A stretch of 14,209 nt of DNA from Syntrophaceae bacterium. Its GTDB lineage: Bacteria; Desulfobacterota; Syntrophia; Syntrophales; UBA2185. Both the position numbers and the translations under genes were made by a program. The notes below the pieces were generated by a model. The model was given only the letters and a program-made list of their open reading frames with translations. It did not search any database and had not been told where the DNA came from. The stretch spans positions 1 to 14,209 of the forward strand of contig DNUI01000252.1 in NCBI GenBank assembly GCA_003508565.1, read 5' to 3'. Shown piece by piece: positions 1 to 8,175 of the stretch (its first letter is position 1; each line of letters opens with the position of its first letter).

Positions 1-495
1 TTTCTCACCGACGGGGCTTCCGTTGTCCTCCTCATGGCGGAAGATGTGGCCGTATCACTCGGGTACACAGCGAAGGTCGCAATCCGCGCCTCCGTCTACA
101 CAGCCCAGGACCCCTATGAAGAACTTCTCCTTGGACCTGCCTACGCGACACCGAAAGTGTTAGATATATCAGGACTTGCGCTTCCCGATATAGATGTTTT
201 TGAATTCCATGAAGCCTTCGCCGGACAGATTTTGGCGAATCTGAAATGCCTTGCTTCCGATGACTTTGCCAGGGATAAACTCGGACGATCCCAAAAAGTG
301 GGAGAGATCCCCCTCGATAAGTTTAACACCCTTGGCGGCTCCCTCTCCCTAGGCCACCCTTTCGGAGCCACGGGAGCGAGACTGGTTACCACGGCGGCCA
401 ATCGCCTCATCCGGGAAGACGGGACTTTTGCCCTCATCGCCTCCTGCGCCGCAGGCGCCTCGGGAAACGCGATTATCCTGGAACGCAGAAAATAA
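1..495 (+). CDS. fadI: 3-ketoacyl-CoA thiolase, FadI type (C-terminal part)
   Basis: The reading frame is open from base 1, so the N-terminal half, including the acylated active-site cysteine, lies outside the window; 164 residues remain. Thiolases cleave 3-ketoacyl-CoA with CoA to give acetyl-CoA and a shortened acyl-CoA. Visible family signatures in order are LTDGASVVLL at the left edge, FEFHEAFAGQ (HEAFA in place of the more common NEAFA, as in FadI-type thiolases), GGSLSLGHPFGATGAR carrying the catalytic histidine, and SCAAGASGNA near the C-terminus carrying the second catalytic cysteine. The stop codon is 15 bases before the start of the adjacent fadJ-like gene, the usual partner: the two would form the thiolase and multifunctional subunits of one beta-oxidation complex. 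The family call is firm. The symbol rests on the HEAFA and CAAG patterns and on the neighbour. Confidence 0.9.
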   Translation, partial: FLTDGASVVLLMAEDVAVSLGYTAKVAIRASVYTAQDPYEELLLGPAYATPKVLDISGLALPDIDVFEFHEAFAGQILANLKCLASDDFARDKLGRSQKVGEIPLDKFNTLGGSLSLGHPFGATGARLVTTAANRLIREDGTFALIASCAAGASGNAIILERRK

Positions 496-500
496 CCTAT

Positions 501-505
501 GGAGG
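501..505 (+). promoter_or_regulatory. Ribosome binding site that sets the fadJ start
   Basis: GGAGG lies five bases before the ATG at 511. A further in-frame ATG at 499 overlaps this GGAGG and has no comparable site upstream, so 511 is the more likely start. Confidence 0.7.
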
Positions 506-510
506 CAGTC

Positions 511-2631
511 ATGCCGTATGGACAGATTGAGAAAGAGAATGGAGTGGCAGTAATCTGGCTGGATCAGCCGGGTGAGAAAGTGAATACGATATCCCTCGAC
601 CTTGTGGGTACATTCACGGCAATTCTGGACAGCCTGGAAAAGGACGAGACGGTAAAGGGGATCGTCCTCATCAGCCGGAAGCCGGACAACTTTATCGCCG
701 GCGCAGATCTTGACAAGTTCAAAGATATGACGAGTCCCGAAGAGGCGGAAGCGCTGAGTCGCAAGGGGCATACCCTTTTGAACAGGATGGCGAACTTTCC
801 CAAACCTATTGTGGCGGCTCTCCACGGAGCAACATTAGGCGGCGGTCTCGAGGTGGCCCTGGCCTGCCATTATCGTGTTGCCAGTGATGATCCAAAGACA
901 ATTCTAGCGTTGCCGGAAGTGAAACTGGGGCTCCTCCCCGGAGGAGGGGGCACCCAGCGCCTTCCACACCTTATCGGATTGCAGGCCGCATTGGACATGA
1001 TGCTCACGGGGAAAAATATCTACCCCCGCCAGGCGATGAAAATGGGGCTCGTGGACGACCTCATCCACCCTTACGGTCTCCTCCCGGCGGCGAAAAAGGC
1101 AGCCCTCACGCTGGCCGACCAGCCACCGGAACGAAAGAAAAAACAACCTTTTGTAGTGAAGTTGTTGGAAAGCAACGCTTTGAGCCGCAGCATTGTGTAT
1201 AAGAAGGCAGCGGAATTGGTCCGGAAACAAACATGGGGAAATTATCCGGCTCCTTTCAAAATTATTGAATGCGTTAAAGCGGGATTGGAAAAAGGTCTGG
1301 AAGCGGGGATAGAAGAGGAAACGAAAAAATTCGGCGAGCTTATGGTAAGTCCCCAGTCCCGGGAATTGGTGCAGATATTTTTGAGCATGACGGCCATGAA
1401 AAAGAATCCCAGAAAAGATCTGGTACGTCCTGTGAGTCAAATCGGCATTCTGGGAGCCGGGCTCATGGGATCGGGAATCGCCAATGTAAGCGCTACAAGT
1501 GGTATGAAGGTTTTACTCAAAGATATCAACCATGAAGCTGTGGGATGGGGAGAAAAGTCAGTCTGGCAGTACCTGGACGGGAAGGTGAAAAAGAAGGCCC
1601 TTTCACCATTCCAGCGGGACCTAACCTTCAGCCGCATAACAGGGTGTACGGATTACAGGGGGTTCGATAAGGCAGATCTCATCATTGAAGCGGTGTTCGA
1701 AGACCTGGATATCAAGAGAAAAATTCTTGCAGAAGCAGAAGCCCATGCAAAGGAGGAAGCGATCTTTGCGAGCAATACCTCCTCGCTCCCCATCAGAAGC
1801 ATCGCTGCGGCTTCCCTTCGCCCCGAACAGGTCATCGGAATGCACTATTTTTCCCCCGTTCCCAAAATGCCGCTCCTGGAGATCATCATCACGGAAAAAA
1901 CGGCGGACTGGGTCAGGGCAACGGCCCTTGATGTGGGCATCCGACAGGGAAAGACGGTCATCATCGTCCGTGATGGGCCCGGTTTTTACACTACCCGTAT
2001 CCTGGCGCCACTTTTGAATGAAGCTCTCGAGATTCTTGATGAAGGCGGAGACATTGAAGATATCGATAGGGCCATGCGCCGGTTCGGTTATCCCGTTGGA
2101 CCCATCGCCCTCATAGATGAGGTCGGAATTGATGTGGGAGCCCATGTTTCAAATGTCATGGGCCCGCTTTTCTCTATAAGAGGCGCCATACCGAACACGG
2201 CCATGGAAAAGTTATTTGCGGCCGGCTACAGGGGCCGTAAAAATAACCGGGGATTTTATCGTTACGGTGATACGGCAGGCAAGAAAAAAAAGGAAGTAAA
2301 TAAAGAGATTTACACCTTCTTTGGCGGACCAGGTCGAAAGAAATTTGACACGCTCGAAATTCAGAACCGATTATCCCTTGTCATGGTAAATGAGGCAGCC
2401 CTGTGCCTTCAAGAAGGTATTTTGCAATCACCGCGGGACGGCGATATTGGCGCTGTGTTCGGATTGGGATTTCCTCCCTTTCTTGGAGGGCCTTTCCGTC
2501 ATATCGATAATTTGGGACTTCCGAAGTTTCTTTCCCTCATGGAGCAACTGGCAGAGAAGCTCGGACCGCGATTTACACCTGCGCAGATCCTCCGAGACGG
2601 CGAAGCGAATAATCAAAGGTTCTATACATAA
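511..2631 (+). CDS. fadJ: Bifunctional enoyl-CoA hydratase / 3-hydroxyacyl-CoA dehydrogenase (FadJ-like)
   Basis: This 706-residue protein (E. coli FadJ is 714) carries out two beta-oxidation steps: hydration of trans-2-enoyl-CoA and NAD-dependent oxidation of the resulting 3-hydroxyacyl-CoA. The crotonase domain occupies about residues 1-190; both catalytic glutamates are visible, Glu114 in GGGLEVALAC and Glu136 in LPEVKLGLLPG. The dehydrogenase domain begins near residue 310 with the NAD-binding motif GILGAGLMGSG. The catalytic histidine is His445 in GMHYFSPVPKMPLLEI, and the C-terminal dehydrogenase fold follows (RDGPGFYTTRIL and FGYPVGPIALIDEVG). No key residue is missing. It sits between the FadI-type thiolase and an acyl-CoA synthetase in a compact operon. 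I chose the ATG at 511 over 499 because of the GGAGG spacing. The HYFSP variant and the FadI-type partner favour FadJ over aerobic FadB. Confidence 0.93.
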   Translation: MPYGQIEKENGVAVIWLDQPGEKVNTISLDLVGTFTAILDSLEKDETVKGIVLISRKPDNFIAGADLDKFKDMTSPEEAEALSRKGHTLLNRMANFPKPIVAALHGATLGGGLEVALACHYRVASDDPKTILALPEVKLGLLPGGGGTQRLPHLIGLQAALDMMLTGKNIYPRQAMKMGLVDDLIHPYGLLPAAKKAALTLADQPPERKKKQPFVVKLLESNALSRSIVYKKAAELVRKQTWGNYPAPFKIIECVKAGLEKGLEAGIEEETKKFGELMVSPQSRELVQIFLSMTAMKKNPRKDLVRPVSQIGILGAGLMGSGIANVSATSGMKVLLKDINHEAVGWGEKSVWQYLDGKVKKKALSPFQRDLTFSRITGCTDYRGFDKADLIIEAVFEDLDIKRKILAEAEAHAKEEAIFASNTSSLPIRSIAAASLRPEQVIGMHYFSPVPKMPLLEIIITEKTADWVRATALDVGIRQGKTVIIVRDGPGFYTTRILAPLLNEALEILDEGGDIEDIDRAMRRFGYPVGPIALIDEVGIDVGAHVSNVMGPLFSIRGAIPNTAMEKLFAAGYRGRKNNRGFYRYGDTAGKKKKEVNKEIYTFFGGPGRKKFDTLEIQNRLSLVMVNEAALCLQEGILQSPRDGDIGAVFGLGFPPFLGGPFRHIDNLGLPKFLSLMEQLAEKLGPRFTPAQILRDGEANNQRFYT

Positions 2632-2659
2632 AGCTCACAGCGATCTGGAATTTGAAGAC

Positions 2660-4462
2660 ATGATGACATATAAAAATTTCAACCAGGTTCTCCTGCACAA
2701 CTTCTCCCGGTACGCGGAGAACCCGGCGCTCATGTTCAAATCCGGGGGAAGCTACCAGACGATGTCCTATGGTGAGTTTAAAAATATCTGCTTCCGTGTG
2801 GCCTCCGGCTTGATGAAGAAGGGACTTCAACCTGGTGACCGTATCGCTGTTTTATCACAAAACCGCCCGGAATGGGCCGAGGCCGATACAGGAGTGCTAC
2901 TAGCCGGTGCCATCAACTCGGCCATTTATGCTTCCTCTCTTCCTGAGGAAGCTGCCTTCATTATTCAAAATCTGGAGGCTTCCTATCTTTTTGTAGAAGA
3001 CAGTCTTCAGCTCGAAAAAATCCTTGCTATCAGGAACAATATCCCCAGCGTGAGAGGCGTCTTTGTCTTCGATGAATCTAGTTTAATAAGTGATCGTTCC
3101 TGGATATTCCCCTTTTCAGAGCTTTTACAAGAAGAAGCACCCTCTGCGACAGTTACGAAAATCCATGAAATTGCCGAAAATATCGAAGGCGAAGACACGA
3201 TTTGCATTATCTACACAAGCGGTACAACGGGAAACCCGAAAGGTGTCGTTCTTACACACAATAATTACATTAGAACAATCGAAATGCTCATAGAACATGT
3301 GAAAGATATCAGCAAGCTGAAACGAAACATCAGTTTTCTCCCCCTTGCCCATGCCTTCGAGCATTTTGCCGGGTATTATCTGGTTCTCTTTTTGGGGTGT
3401 TGTATTGCGTATGCAGAAAATATCACTACACTAATAGAAAATTTCCGTGAGGTTAAGCCTAATTTCTTCGTGGCCGTTCCACGTGTCTTCGAAAAGATAC
3501 ACGCCAGGATCACTCAGGGCGTCCGCTCTGCGTCTCTCATCAGAAAAGCAATTTTCTATTGGGCTCTCAATACAGGAAAGAAAAAGAGCGTCTATAAGCG
3601 GTCAGGTCTGCCTTTACCCTGGTATCTGAAAATTCGCCATACACTCGCCGATGCCCTCCTTTTCAAAAAAGTGAAAAGCGCCTTTGGCGGCCAGTTAGAA
3701 TTCTGCGTTTCCGGCGGAGCGCCTCTCAGCAAAGAGGTAGCGGAATTTTTCGATGCCATGGATATCCTGATTCTGGAAGGATGGGGCGCCACGGAGGCAA
3801 CGACACCTTCCACGCTGAACAGCCCATATGACTACTGTTTCGGCACAGTGGGGAAACCCCTTCCCGGCGTTACTGTCCGCGTTGCACAGGACGGTGAACT
3901 GGAAGTGAAAGGGCCTAATATCTTCAAGGAATACTGGCGCAACCCGGAGGAAACATACGCTACCTTTACAGAAGACGGATTTTACCGTACAGGCGATATC
4001 GGGGAGATTAACGAGGAGGGACGCATCATCATAACAGATCGGAAAAAACAGCTTATCATTACCTCAGGTGGAAAGAATATCGCTCCTGCTCCTATCGAAA
4101 ACCTTCTCCTCGGAGGCAGACATATCGAGATGGCGTATGTACACGGAGACCGGAGGAACTATCTCACGGCGCTCCTGGTCCTTGATCAAAATGCTGTGAA
4201 GGCAACGGCTGAATATAACGGGATCAAAGATCATACATGGCCGGAATTGATTCACCATCCCCTGATCATGGAAAAAGTACAGAAGGAAGTAGACAGAGCA
4301 AACGAGCAACTTCCCAGATTTATGCAGATCAAATATTTTCGTATCCTCCAGGAACCTTTTTCTATCGAAGGCGGTGATATGACCCCGACGATGAAACTGA
4401 AGAAAAGGGTTATTGAGGAAAAAAATAAAGACCTTCTCGACAGCATGTACAAAGAAGATTAG
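2660..4462 (+). CDS. Long-chain acyl-CoA synthetase, AMP-forming (FadD15/ACSL type)
   Basis: This 600-residue adenylate-forming enzyme activates a free fatty acid with ATP and CoA. In order are the phosphate-binding loop TSGTTGNPKG (residues 186-195), GWGATE (374-379), the TGD and DRKK hinge region (DRKKQ from 460) and the C-terminal PTMKLKKR, whose Lys579 aligns with the catalytic lysine of the adenylation step. A length near 600 and a PTMKLKR-type ending are typical of the long-chain FadD15/ACSL group, whereas many shorter-chain ligases end in PTGKI. The frame is open upstream to about 2390, but that stretch overlaps fadJ and is not ligase-like. The ATG at 2660 (or the next codon, 2663) gives a normal N-terminus, with GGAA at 2647-2650 as a weak binding site. 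It is 28 bases after fadJ and probably co-transcribed, making it the entry enzyme of the pathway. Confidence 0.92.
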   Translation: MMTYKNFNQVLLHNFSRYAENPALMFKSGGSYQTMSYGEFKNICFRVASGLMKKGLQPGDRIAVLSQNRPEWAEADTGVLLAGAINSAIYASSLPEEAAFIIQNLEASYLFVEDSLQLEKILAIRNNIPSVRGVFVFDESSLISDRSWIFPFSELLQEEAPSATVTKIHEIAENIEGEDTICIIYTSGTTGNPKGVVLTHNNYIRTIEMLIEHVKDISKLKRNISFLPLAHAFEHFAGYYLVLFLGCCIAYAENITTLIENFREVKPNFFVAVPRVFEKIHARITQGVRSASLIRKAIFYWALNTGKKKSVYKRSGLPLPWYLKIRHTLADALLFKKVKSAFGGQLEFCVSGGAPLSKEVAEFFDAMDILILEGWGATEATTPSTLNSPYDYCFGTVGKPLPGVTVRVAQDGELEVKGPNIFKEYWRNPEETYATFTEDGFYRTGDIGEINEEGRIIITDRKKQLIITSGGKNIAPAPIENLLLGGRHIEMAYVHGDRRNYLTALLVLDQNAVKATAEYNGIKDHTWPELIHHPLIMEKVQKEVDRANEQLPRFMQIKYFRILQEPFSIEGGDMTPTMKLKKRVIEEKNKDLLDSMYKED

Positions 4463-4518
4463 AGGGGTGAATATCAAAGGGCAGGTAAGGGATACAGGGA
4501 AAAAGAAACGGAGTGTGT

Positions 4519-6072
4519 ATGAGATCGTTATATTTTACCCCGGATCATGAAATGTTCAGGAATACAGTGAGGCAGTTCATTGAAAAGGAAGTTGCCCCGC
4601 ACGCGGAGGATTGGGAGAAAAACCAACGTATTCCCCATTTCATCTGGACCAGGATGGGAGAGTTAGGGTTCCTTGGCATCAATTACCCCGAACAATACGG
4701 TGGAACGGGAGCAGATTTCTTTTATTCAGTCGTATTTCTTGAAGAATTACCGCGTTCCACTATGGGAGGATTCGCTGCCGCTGTCAGCGTCCATGAGTAT
4801 ATGGCAGCGGAGTATATCTACCGCTTCGGAAGTGAAACATTAAAAAACAATTACCTGATCCCTTCAATTAAGGGAGAGAAGATCGGGGCACTCGCCGTCA
4901 CTGAACCAAATACAGGCTCAGACGTGGCGGCCATCCGGACAAAGGCCGTCAGGGACGGTGATTACTACATCATCAACGGTTCGAAAACCTTTATCACGAA
5001 TGGTGTCTTCGGGGATTTCGTCATCGTGGCGACAAAAACGGATACTGAGGCCGGAGCTGGTGGTATCAGCCTGATCATCGTGGATCACACTACACCGGGA
5101 TTCTCTGCACGACAACTCCATAAGATGGGCTGGCACTCTTCCGATACGGGAGAATTGACCTTCGAAGATGTCCGCGTCCCCATTACAAATCTTATCGGCG
5201 AGGAAAACAGGGGGTTCTATTATATCATGGAATGCTTCCAGCTTGAGAGGCTGGTTGGCGCTATCGGCTCTTTAAACGGCGCCTTGCTAGGCCTGGAATT
5301 GACTCTTAGATATATTAAAGAGAGACAGGCCTTCAGCAGACCTCTCGCAAAATTTCAGGTGATCCGTCACGCTATGGCAGATTTGAAGACGGAACTGGAA
5401 GCGGCTCGTCAGTTCACCTATTACACGGCGTGGCTCCACAGCCAGGGCGAAATGGCTGTTGATTATTCATCCATGGCCAAACTTCTGACGAGCGAACTCG
5501 CCAAGAAGACGGCAGATGTCTGTCTCCAGTTCTTCGGCGGCTATGGATATATGGACGAATATTTAATCTCCAGGATGTATCGCGATGTCAGAGTAGGCAC
5601 AATTGTCGGCGGCACTTCTGAAATCATGAGGGAGATCATTGCCCGTATCCTGATCGATCAGGTAGATTATCGACCCGCTCAGGAAAGAAAAGAGAAGGAA
5701 CAACCGCTGGAAGGAAAGTTAGAAGAAACTCTCCCCCCTACCCCACACACTGCGGCGGATATATTTCAATCCCTGCCCGAGCGGTTCCTGCCGGAAAAGG
5801 CCGGAGACTGGGAAACGGTTTTCCATTTTGACATTTCCGGACCCGAAGGCGGGCAGTTTACGGCAACCGTCAAGAAGGGGAAGTGCTCTGTCGAGCGGGG
5901 ACTGAACGGTGAAGCAAAGTGCACCGTAAAGGTTTCAGACAAGACCTATAAAGATGTGGAAACAGGAAGAACAAAAGCAGAAGTAGCTTTCATGACGGGA
6001 AAGATAAGGATCTCCGATTTAGCGGAGATGATGCAGTTTACCAAGATGTTTCGGAGGCTGCCTAAGATATGA
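4519..6072 (+). CDS. Long-chain-type acyl-CoA dehydrogenase with C-terminal SCP2 domain
   Basis: This 517-residue flavoprotein catalyses the first oxidation of beta-oxidation, acyl-CoA to trans-2-enoyl-CoA. Residues 1 to about 385 form a full acyl-CoA dehydrogenase: TEPNTGSDVA in the middle domain, GGYGYMDEY, and GGTSEIMREIIAR at the C-terminal end of the fold. The residue that is the catalytic glutamate in short- and medium-chain enzymes is Gly364 here. A glutamate occurs instead at Glu243 in QLERL, the position used by long-chain and isovaleryl-CoA dehydrogenases. After a charged, proline-containing linker (about 385-409), residues 410-517 match a sterol-carrier-protein-2 fold (GGQFTATVKKGK, then AFMTGKIRISD), a lipid or acyl-CoA binding module. 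GGAG lies five bases before the ATG at 4519; a GTG at 4513 is an alternative start. The gap to the ligase gene is 56 bases, so same operon. Chain length is inferred, not proven. Confidence 0.92.
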   Translation: MRSLYFTPDHEMFRNTVRQFIEKEVAPHAEDWEKNQRIPHFIWTRMGELGFLGINYPEQYGGTGADFFYSVVFLEELPRSTMGGFAAAVSVHEYMAAEYIYRFGSETLKNNYLIPSIKGEKIGALAVTEPNTGSDVAAIRTKAVRDGDYYIINGSKTFITNGVFGDFVIVATKTDTEAGAGGISLIIVDHTTPGFSARQLHKMGWHSSDTGELTFEDVRVPITNLIGEENRGFYYIMECFQLERLVGAIGSLNGALLGLELTLRYIKERQAFSRPLAKFQVIRHAMADLKTELEAARQFTYYTAWLHSQGEMAVDYSSMAKLLTSELAKKTADVCLQFFGGYGYMDEYLISRMYRDVRVGTIVGGTSEIMREIIARILIDQVDYRPAQERKEKEQPLEGKLEETLPPTPHTAADIFQSLPERFLPEKAGDWETVFHFDISGPEGGQFTATVKKGKCSVERGLNGEAKCTVKVSDKTYKDVETGRTKAEVAFMTGKIRISDLAEMMQFTKMFRRLPKI

Positions 6073-6093
6073 TGAACGGAGATCGTATTGGAA

Positions 6094-6111
6094 GATTTTA
6101 TCCATAAAATC
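6094..6111. repeat. Perfect inverted repeat after the dehydrogenase gene
   Basis: GATTTTAT-CC-ATAAAATC has eight-base arms separated by two bases, 22 bases after the dehydrogenase stop codon. There is no T tract after it, so a terminator is unlikely. A dimeric-regulator operator is possible but unproven. Confidence 0.5.
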
Positions 6112-6164
6112 CGAAGACCTATGTGCCAAAATATGATAATAGGCCAGGACGAGAGGCAAATATA

Positions 6165-6178
6165 CACCCATGTGGGTG
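6165..6178. repeat. Inverted repeat CACCCA-TG-TGGGTG
   Basis: Six-base perfect arms flank a two-base spacer in the 235-base gap between the dehydrogenase and second ligase genes, 130 bases before the ligase start. It could be an operator. The gap holds no convincing sigma-70 promoter that I can see. Confidence 0.4.
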
Positions 6179-6294
6179 CAGCGTGCGTCTCACGGCTGAA
6201 GCAGCACAGGAAGGGGAATGCAAGTGTTAGTTTTTCGATGAGATGGTGGTAGTATGCCAGAGCCGTCAATGTTAACAAAGAGGGCAAGGAAAAA

Positions 6295-6299
6295 GGAGG
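6295..6299 (+). promoter_or_regulatory. Ribosome binding site serving two overlapping ATGs
   Basis: GGAGG precedes ATGTATG. The ATG at 6304 (spacing four) is out of frame and ends after 13 codons; the ATG at 6308 (spacing eight) opens the ligase. The sequence decides the ligase start against a longer in-frame ATG at 6254, which lacks a site. Confidence 0.7.
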
Positions 6300-6307
6300 A
6301 TAAATGT

Positions 6308-7966
6308 ATGTCAAACCTTTGGAAAGCGTTAACAGAAGAGGATAAGGCAAGGTACTTTACCTTGAACAAAGAAAATGTCGAGTTCCTGATGAACAGATAC
6401 AACAAGGTGAACCGCTGGGTCATTGCGGACATGCTCCGCCGCAGCAGGTACCATTACCCTGATAAGAAGGCCTTGATCTTCCGGGATACAACGCTTACGT
6501 ACAGCCAGTTGGAAGCGGACTGCAACCGCGTAGCCAATGCGCTCGCAGACCTTGGTGTGCAAAAGTACGATCGTGTCGCCATTCTGGCTCACAACACGAT
6601 CCACCACGTCTTGACCTGGTTTGGATGTACCAGAATAGGAGCCATCTACCTGGCGATTAATTACCTCTTGAAGGGGAAGGATATCTCCTACTGCATAAAC
6701 CATTCGGAAAGTAACGTTTTTATTGTTGAGGATTCCCTCTATGACCTGGTTAAAGATGTCCTCAATGATATGCCCACTGTAAAAACCTTGATCTGGTCCA
6801 ATCAGGGCGCTGGAAAGCCCCCGGTGAATGATCAATTCAGGGATTTTGATGCGTGGTTCAAAAAATATCCCGCCGAAGAACCTGACGTGATCCTTCATAT
6901 CGAAGATCCAGTGCAAATGACCTATACAAGCGGAACGGAAACACTGCCCAAAGGCGTTATCATCAGCAACCAGGCGTTGATGGCCCAGTACATGGGAGCG
7001 ATTATTGACGGGCAATACGACGAGGATGATATCTCCATCAACGCTCTTCCAATATATCACTGCGCGCAGCGCGACGTGTTTTTGAACCCGATTTTCTGGG
7101 TCGGAGGAACCAACGTGTTGATCGCTCCAGATATCGGCTTGATTCTTAAGAATATTTCCGACTTCAAAGCTACGTTGTTTTTTGCTCCGCCAACTGTCTG
7201 GATCGGCATGCTCAGGCATTCCGATTTTGACAAATACGACCTTTCCAGTCTTAAAAAGTGTTACTACGGCGCATCGATCATGCCGGTAGAGGTGCTCAAG
7301 GAGCTTATTGAAAGATTGCCGGGAGCCCGGATCTACAACTATTATGGGCAGACGGAACTTGCACCCTACCACACAATTCTCAAGGCAAAGGATGCGCTGA
7401 AGAAGCTTGGTTCTGCCGGAATGGGAGGGCTGAACATGGAAACAAGGCTGGAAGATGACGATAATAAATCTATTGATACACATGGTATCCCGGGAGAGAT
7501 CTGCGGGAAGGGCCCTCATGCGTTGTCCATGTATTTCAAGGATCCCGAAAAGACGGAAGAGGCTATGAAAGGAGGATGGTTTCATTCCGGAGATGTCGGA
7601 GTCATGGATGAGGATAGATATATAACCGTCGTTGATCGGAAAAAGGACATGGTGAAGACCGGCGGGGAGAACGTCCCCACCCGTGAAGTTGAAGAGGTTA
7701 TCTATCTTGATAAGCGCGTCCAGGAGGTTGCCGTTATTGGTCTCCCGCACCCGAAGTGGGTAGAGGCTGTGACGGCGATCGTCGTTCCTAAGAAAGACCA
7801 GAAGATCACGGAGGAGGAAATTATGGACATTTGCCGGAAGGAACTTGCTACCTTTAAATGTCCCAAAGCGGTGGTCATCGTGGACGCACTCCCTAAAACG
7901 CCGACGGGCAAGATCCTGAAAAGAGAAATGCGTTCATCATATAAAGATATTTTCGCCGGCAAATGA
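6308..7966 (+). CDS. AMP-forming acyl-CoA ligase with variant phosphate-binding loop
   Basis: This 552-residue adenylate-forming ligase joins a carboxylic acid to CoA with ATP; the substrate is unknown. The phosphate-binding loop reads TSGTETLPKG at residues 207-216, with Glu211 where most relatives have T or S before a glycine. Other core motifs are normal: YYGQTE (345-350), HSGDVG, DRKKDMVKTGGEN from 443, and PKTPTGKILKR with catalytic Lys535. It is shorter than the upstream long-chain synthetase and has the PTGKI ending common in short- and medium-chain and aryl ligases, so it probably activates a different acid. It lies 235 bases after the dehydrogenase gene and 209 before the next gene, so it may have its own promoter. 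The start at 6308 follows a GGAGG. The enzyme class is firm; substrate assignment would be a guess. Confidence 0.88.
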   Translation: MSNLWKALTEEDKARYFTLNKENVEFLMNRYNKVNRWVIADMLRRSRYHYPDKKALIFRDTTLTYSQLEADCNRVANALADLGVQKYDRVAILAHNTIHHVLTWFGCTRIGAIYLAINYLLKGKDISYCINHSESNVFIVEDSLYDLVKDVLNDMPTVKTLIWSNQGAGKPPVNDQFRDFDAWFKKYPAEEPDVILHIEDPVQMTYTSGTETLPKGVIISNQALMAQYMGAIIDGQYDEDDISINALPIYHCAQRDVFLNPIFWVGGTNVLIAPDIGLILKNISDFKATLFFAPPTVWIGMLRHSDFDKYDLSSLKKCYYGASIMPVEVLKELIERLPGARIYNYYGQTELAPYHTILKAKDALKKLGSAGMGGLNMETRLEDDDNKSIDTHGIPGEICGKGPHALSMYFKDPEKTEEAMKGGWFHSGDVGVMDEDRYITVVDRKKDMVKTGGENVPTREVEEVIYLDKRVQEVAVIGLPHPKWVEAVTAIVVPKKDQKITEEEIMDICRKELATFKCPKAVVIVDALPKTPTGKILKREMRSSYKDIFAGK

Positions 7967-7998
7967 AAGTATGAAATAAATATTCCCCCGTCATTTCG

Positions 7999-8051
7999 AT
8001 CCCTTCGTATTTGCCAGGGCAAGCCCCGAGAAATCCCTGCCCATACGGGAT
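7999..8051. other. Imperfect hairpin in the gap before the 3-hydroxyacyl-CoA dehydrogenase
   Basis: ATCCC (7999-8003) and GTAT (8007-8010) pair with ATAC-GGGAT (8043-8051). GGGCA (8017-8021) pairs with TGCCC (8038-8042), leaving small bulges. The left part, GTCATTTCGA and later GAGAAATCC, resembles a degenerate copy of short dispersed intergenic repeats that I recall from bacterial genomes; this is inference. No T tract follows, so it is not an obvious terminator. Confidence 0.4.
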
Positions 8052-8057
8052 GAGGGT

Positions 8058-8068
8058 ATCGTAACGAT
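8058..8068. repeat. Short palindrome ATCGT-A-ACGAT
   Basis: Five-base perfect arms around one base lie 107 bases before the next start codon. The size and symmetry would suit a TetR-like or other dimeric regulator, but an 11-base palindrome can occur by chance. Confidence 0.25.
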
Positions 8069-8175
8069 TCCTTAAATTCGTGTGTTATGGCAGCAAGTAT
8101 GATTTCTTATCGTAGTGCTCTTCGAAATGGCGCTTACAACAACTATCAACATTTCAATACCAAAGGAGAGGTATC

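Noticed and set aside
2390..2659. N-terminal extension of the long-chain acyl-CoA synthetase
   Set aside because: The frame is open but overlaps the end of fadJ, and the translated stretch does not look like an adenylate-forming enzyme. The ATG at 2660 gives a normal N-terminus.
6180..6240. Possible mobile-element or intron remnant in the gap before the second ligase
   Set aside because: I looked for terminal repeats, a transposase fragment or intron ends and found none; only the two short inverted repeats remain.
6329..7750. Minus-strand frame of 473 codons opposite the second ligase
   Set aside because: It has no recognisable domain or motif and lies entirely opposite a ligase with intact catalytic motifs. 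Long antisense frames are common over such codon usage.
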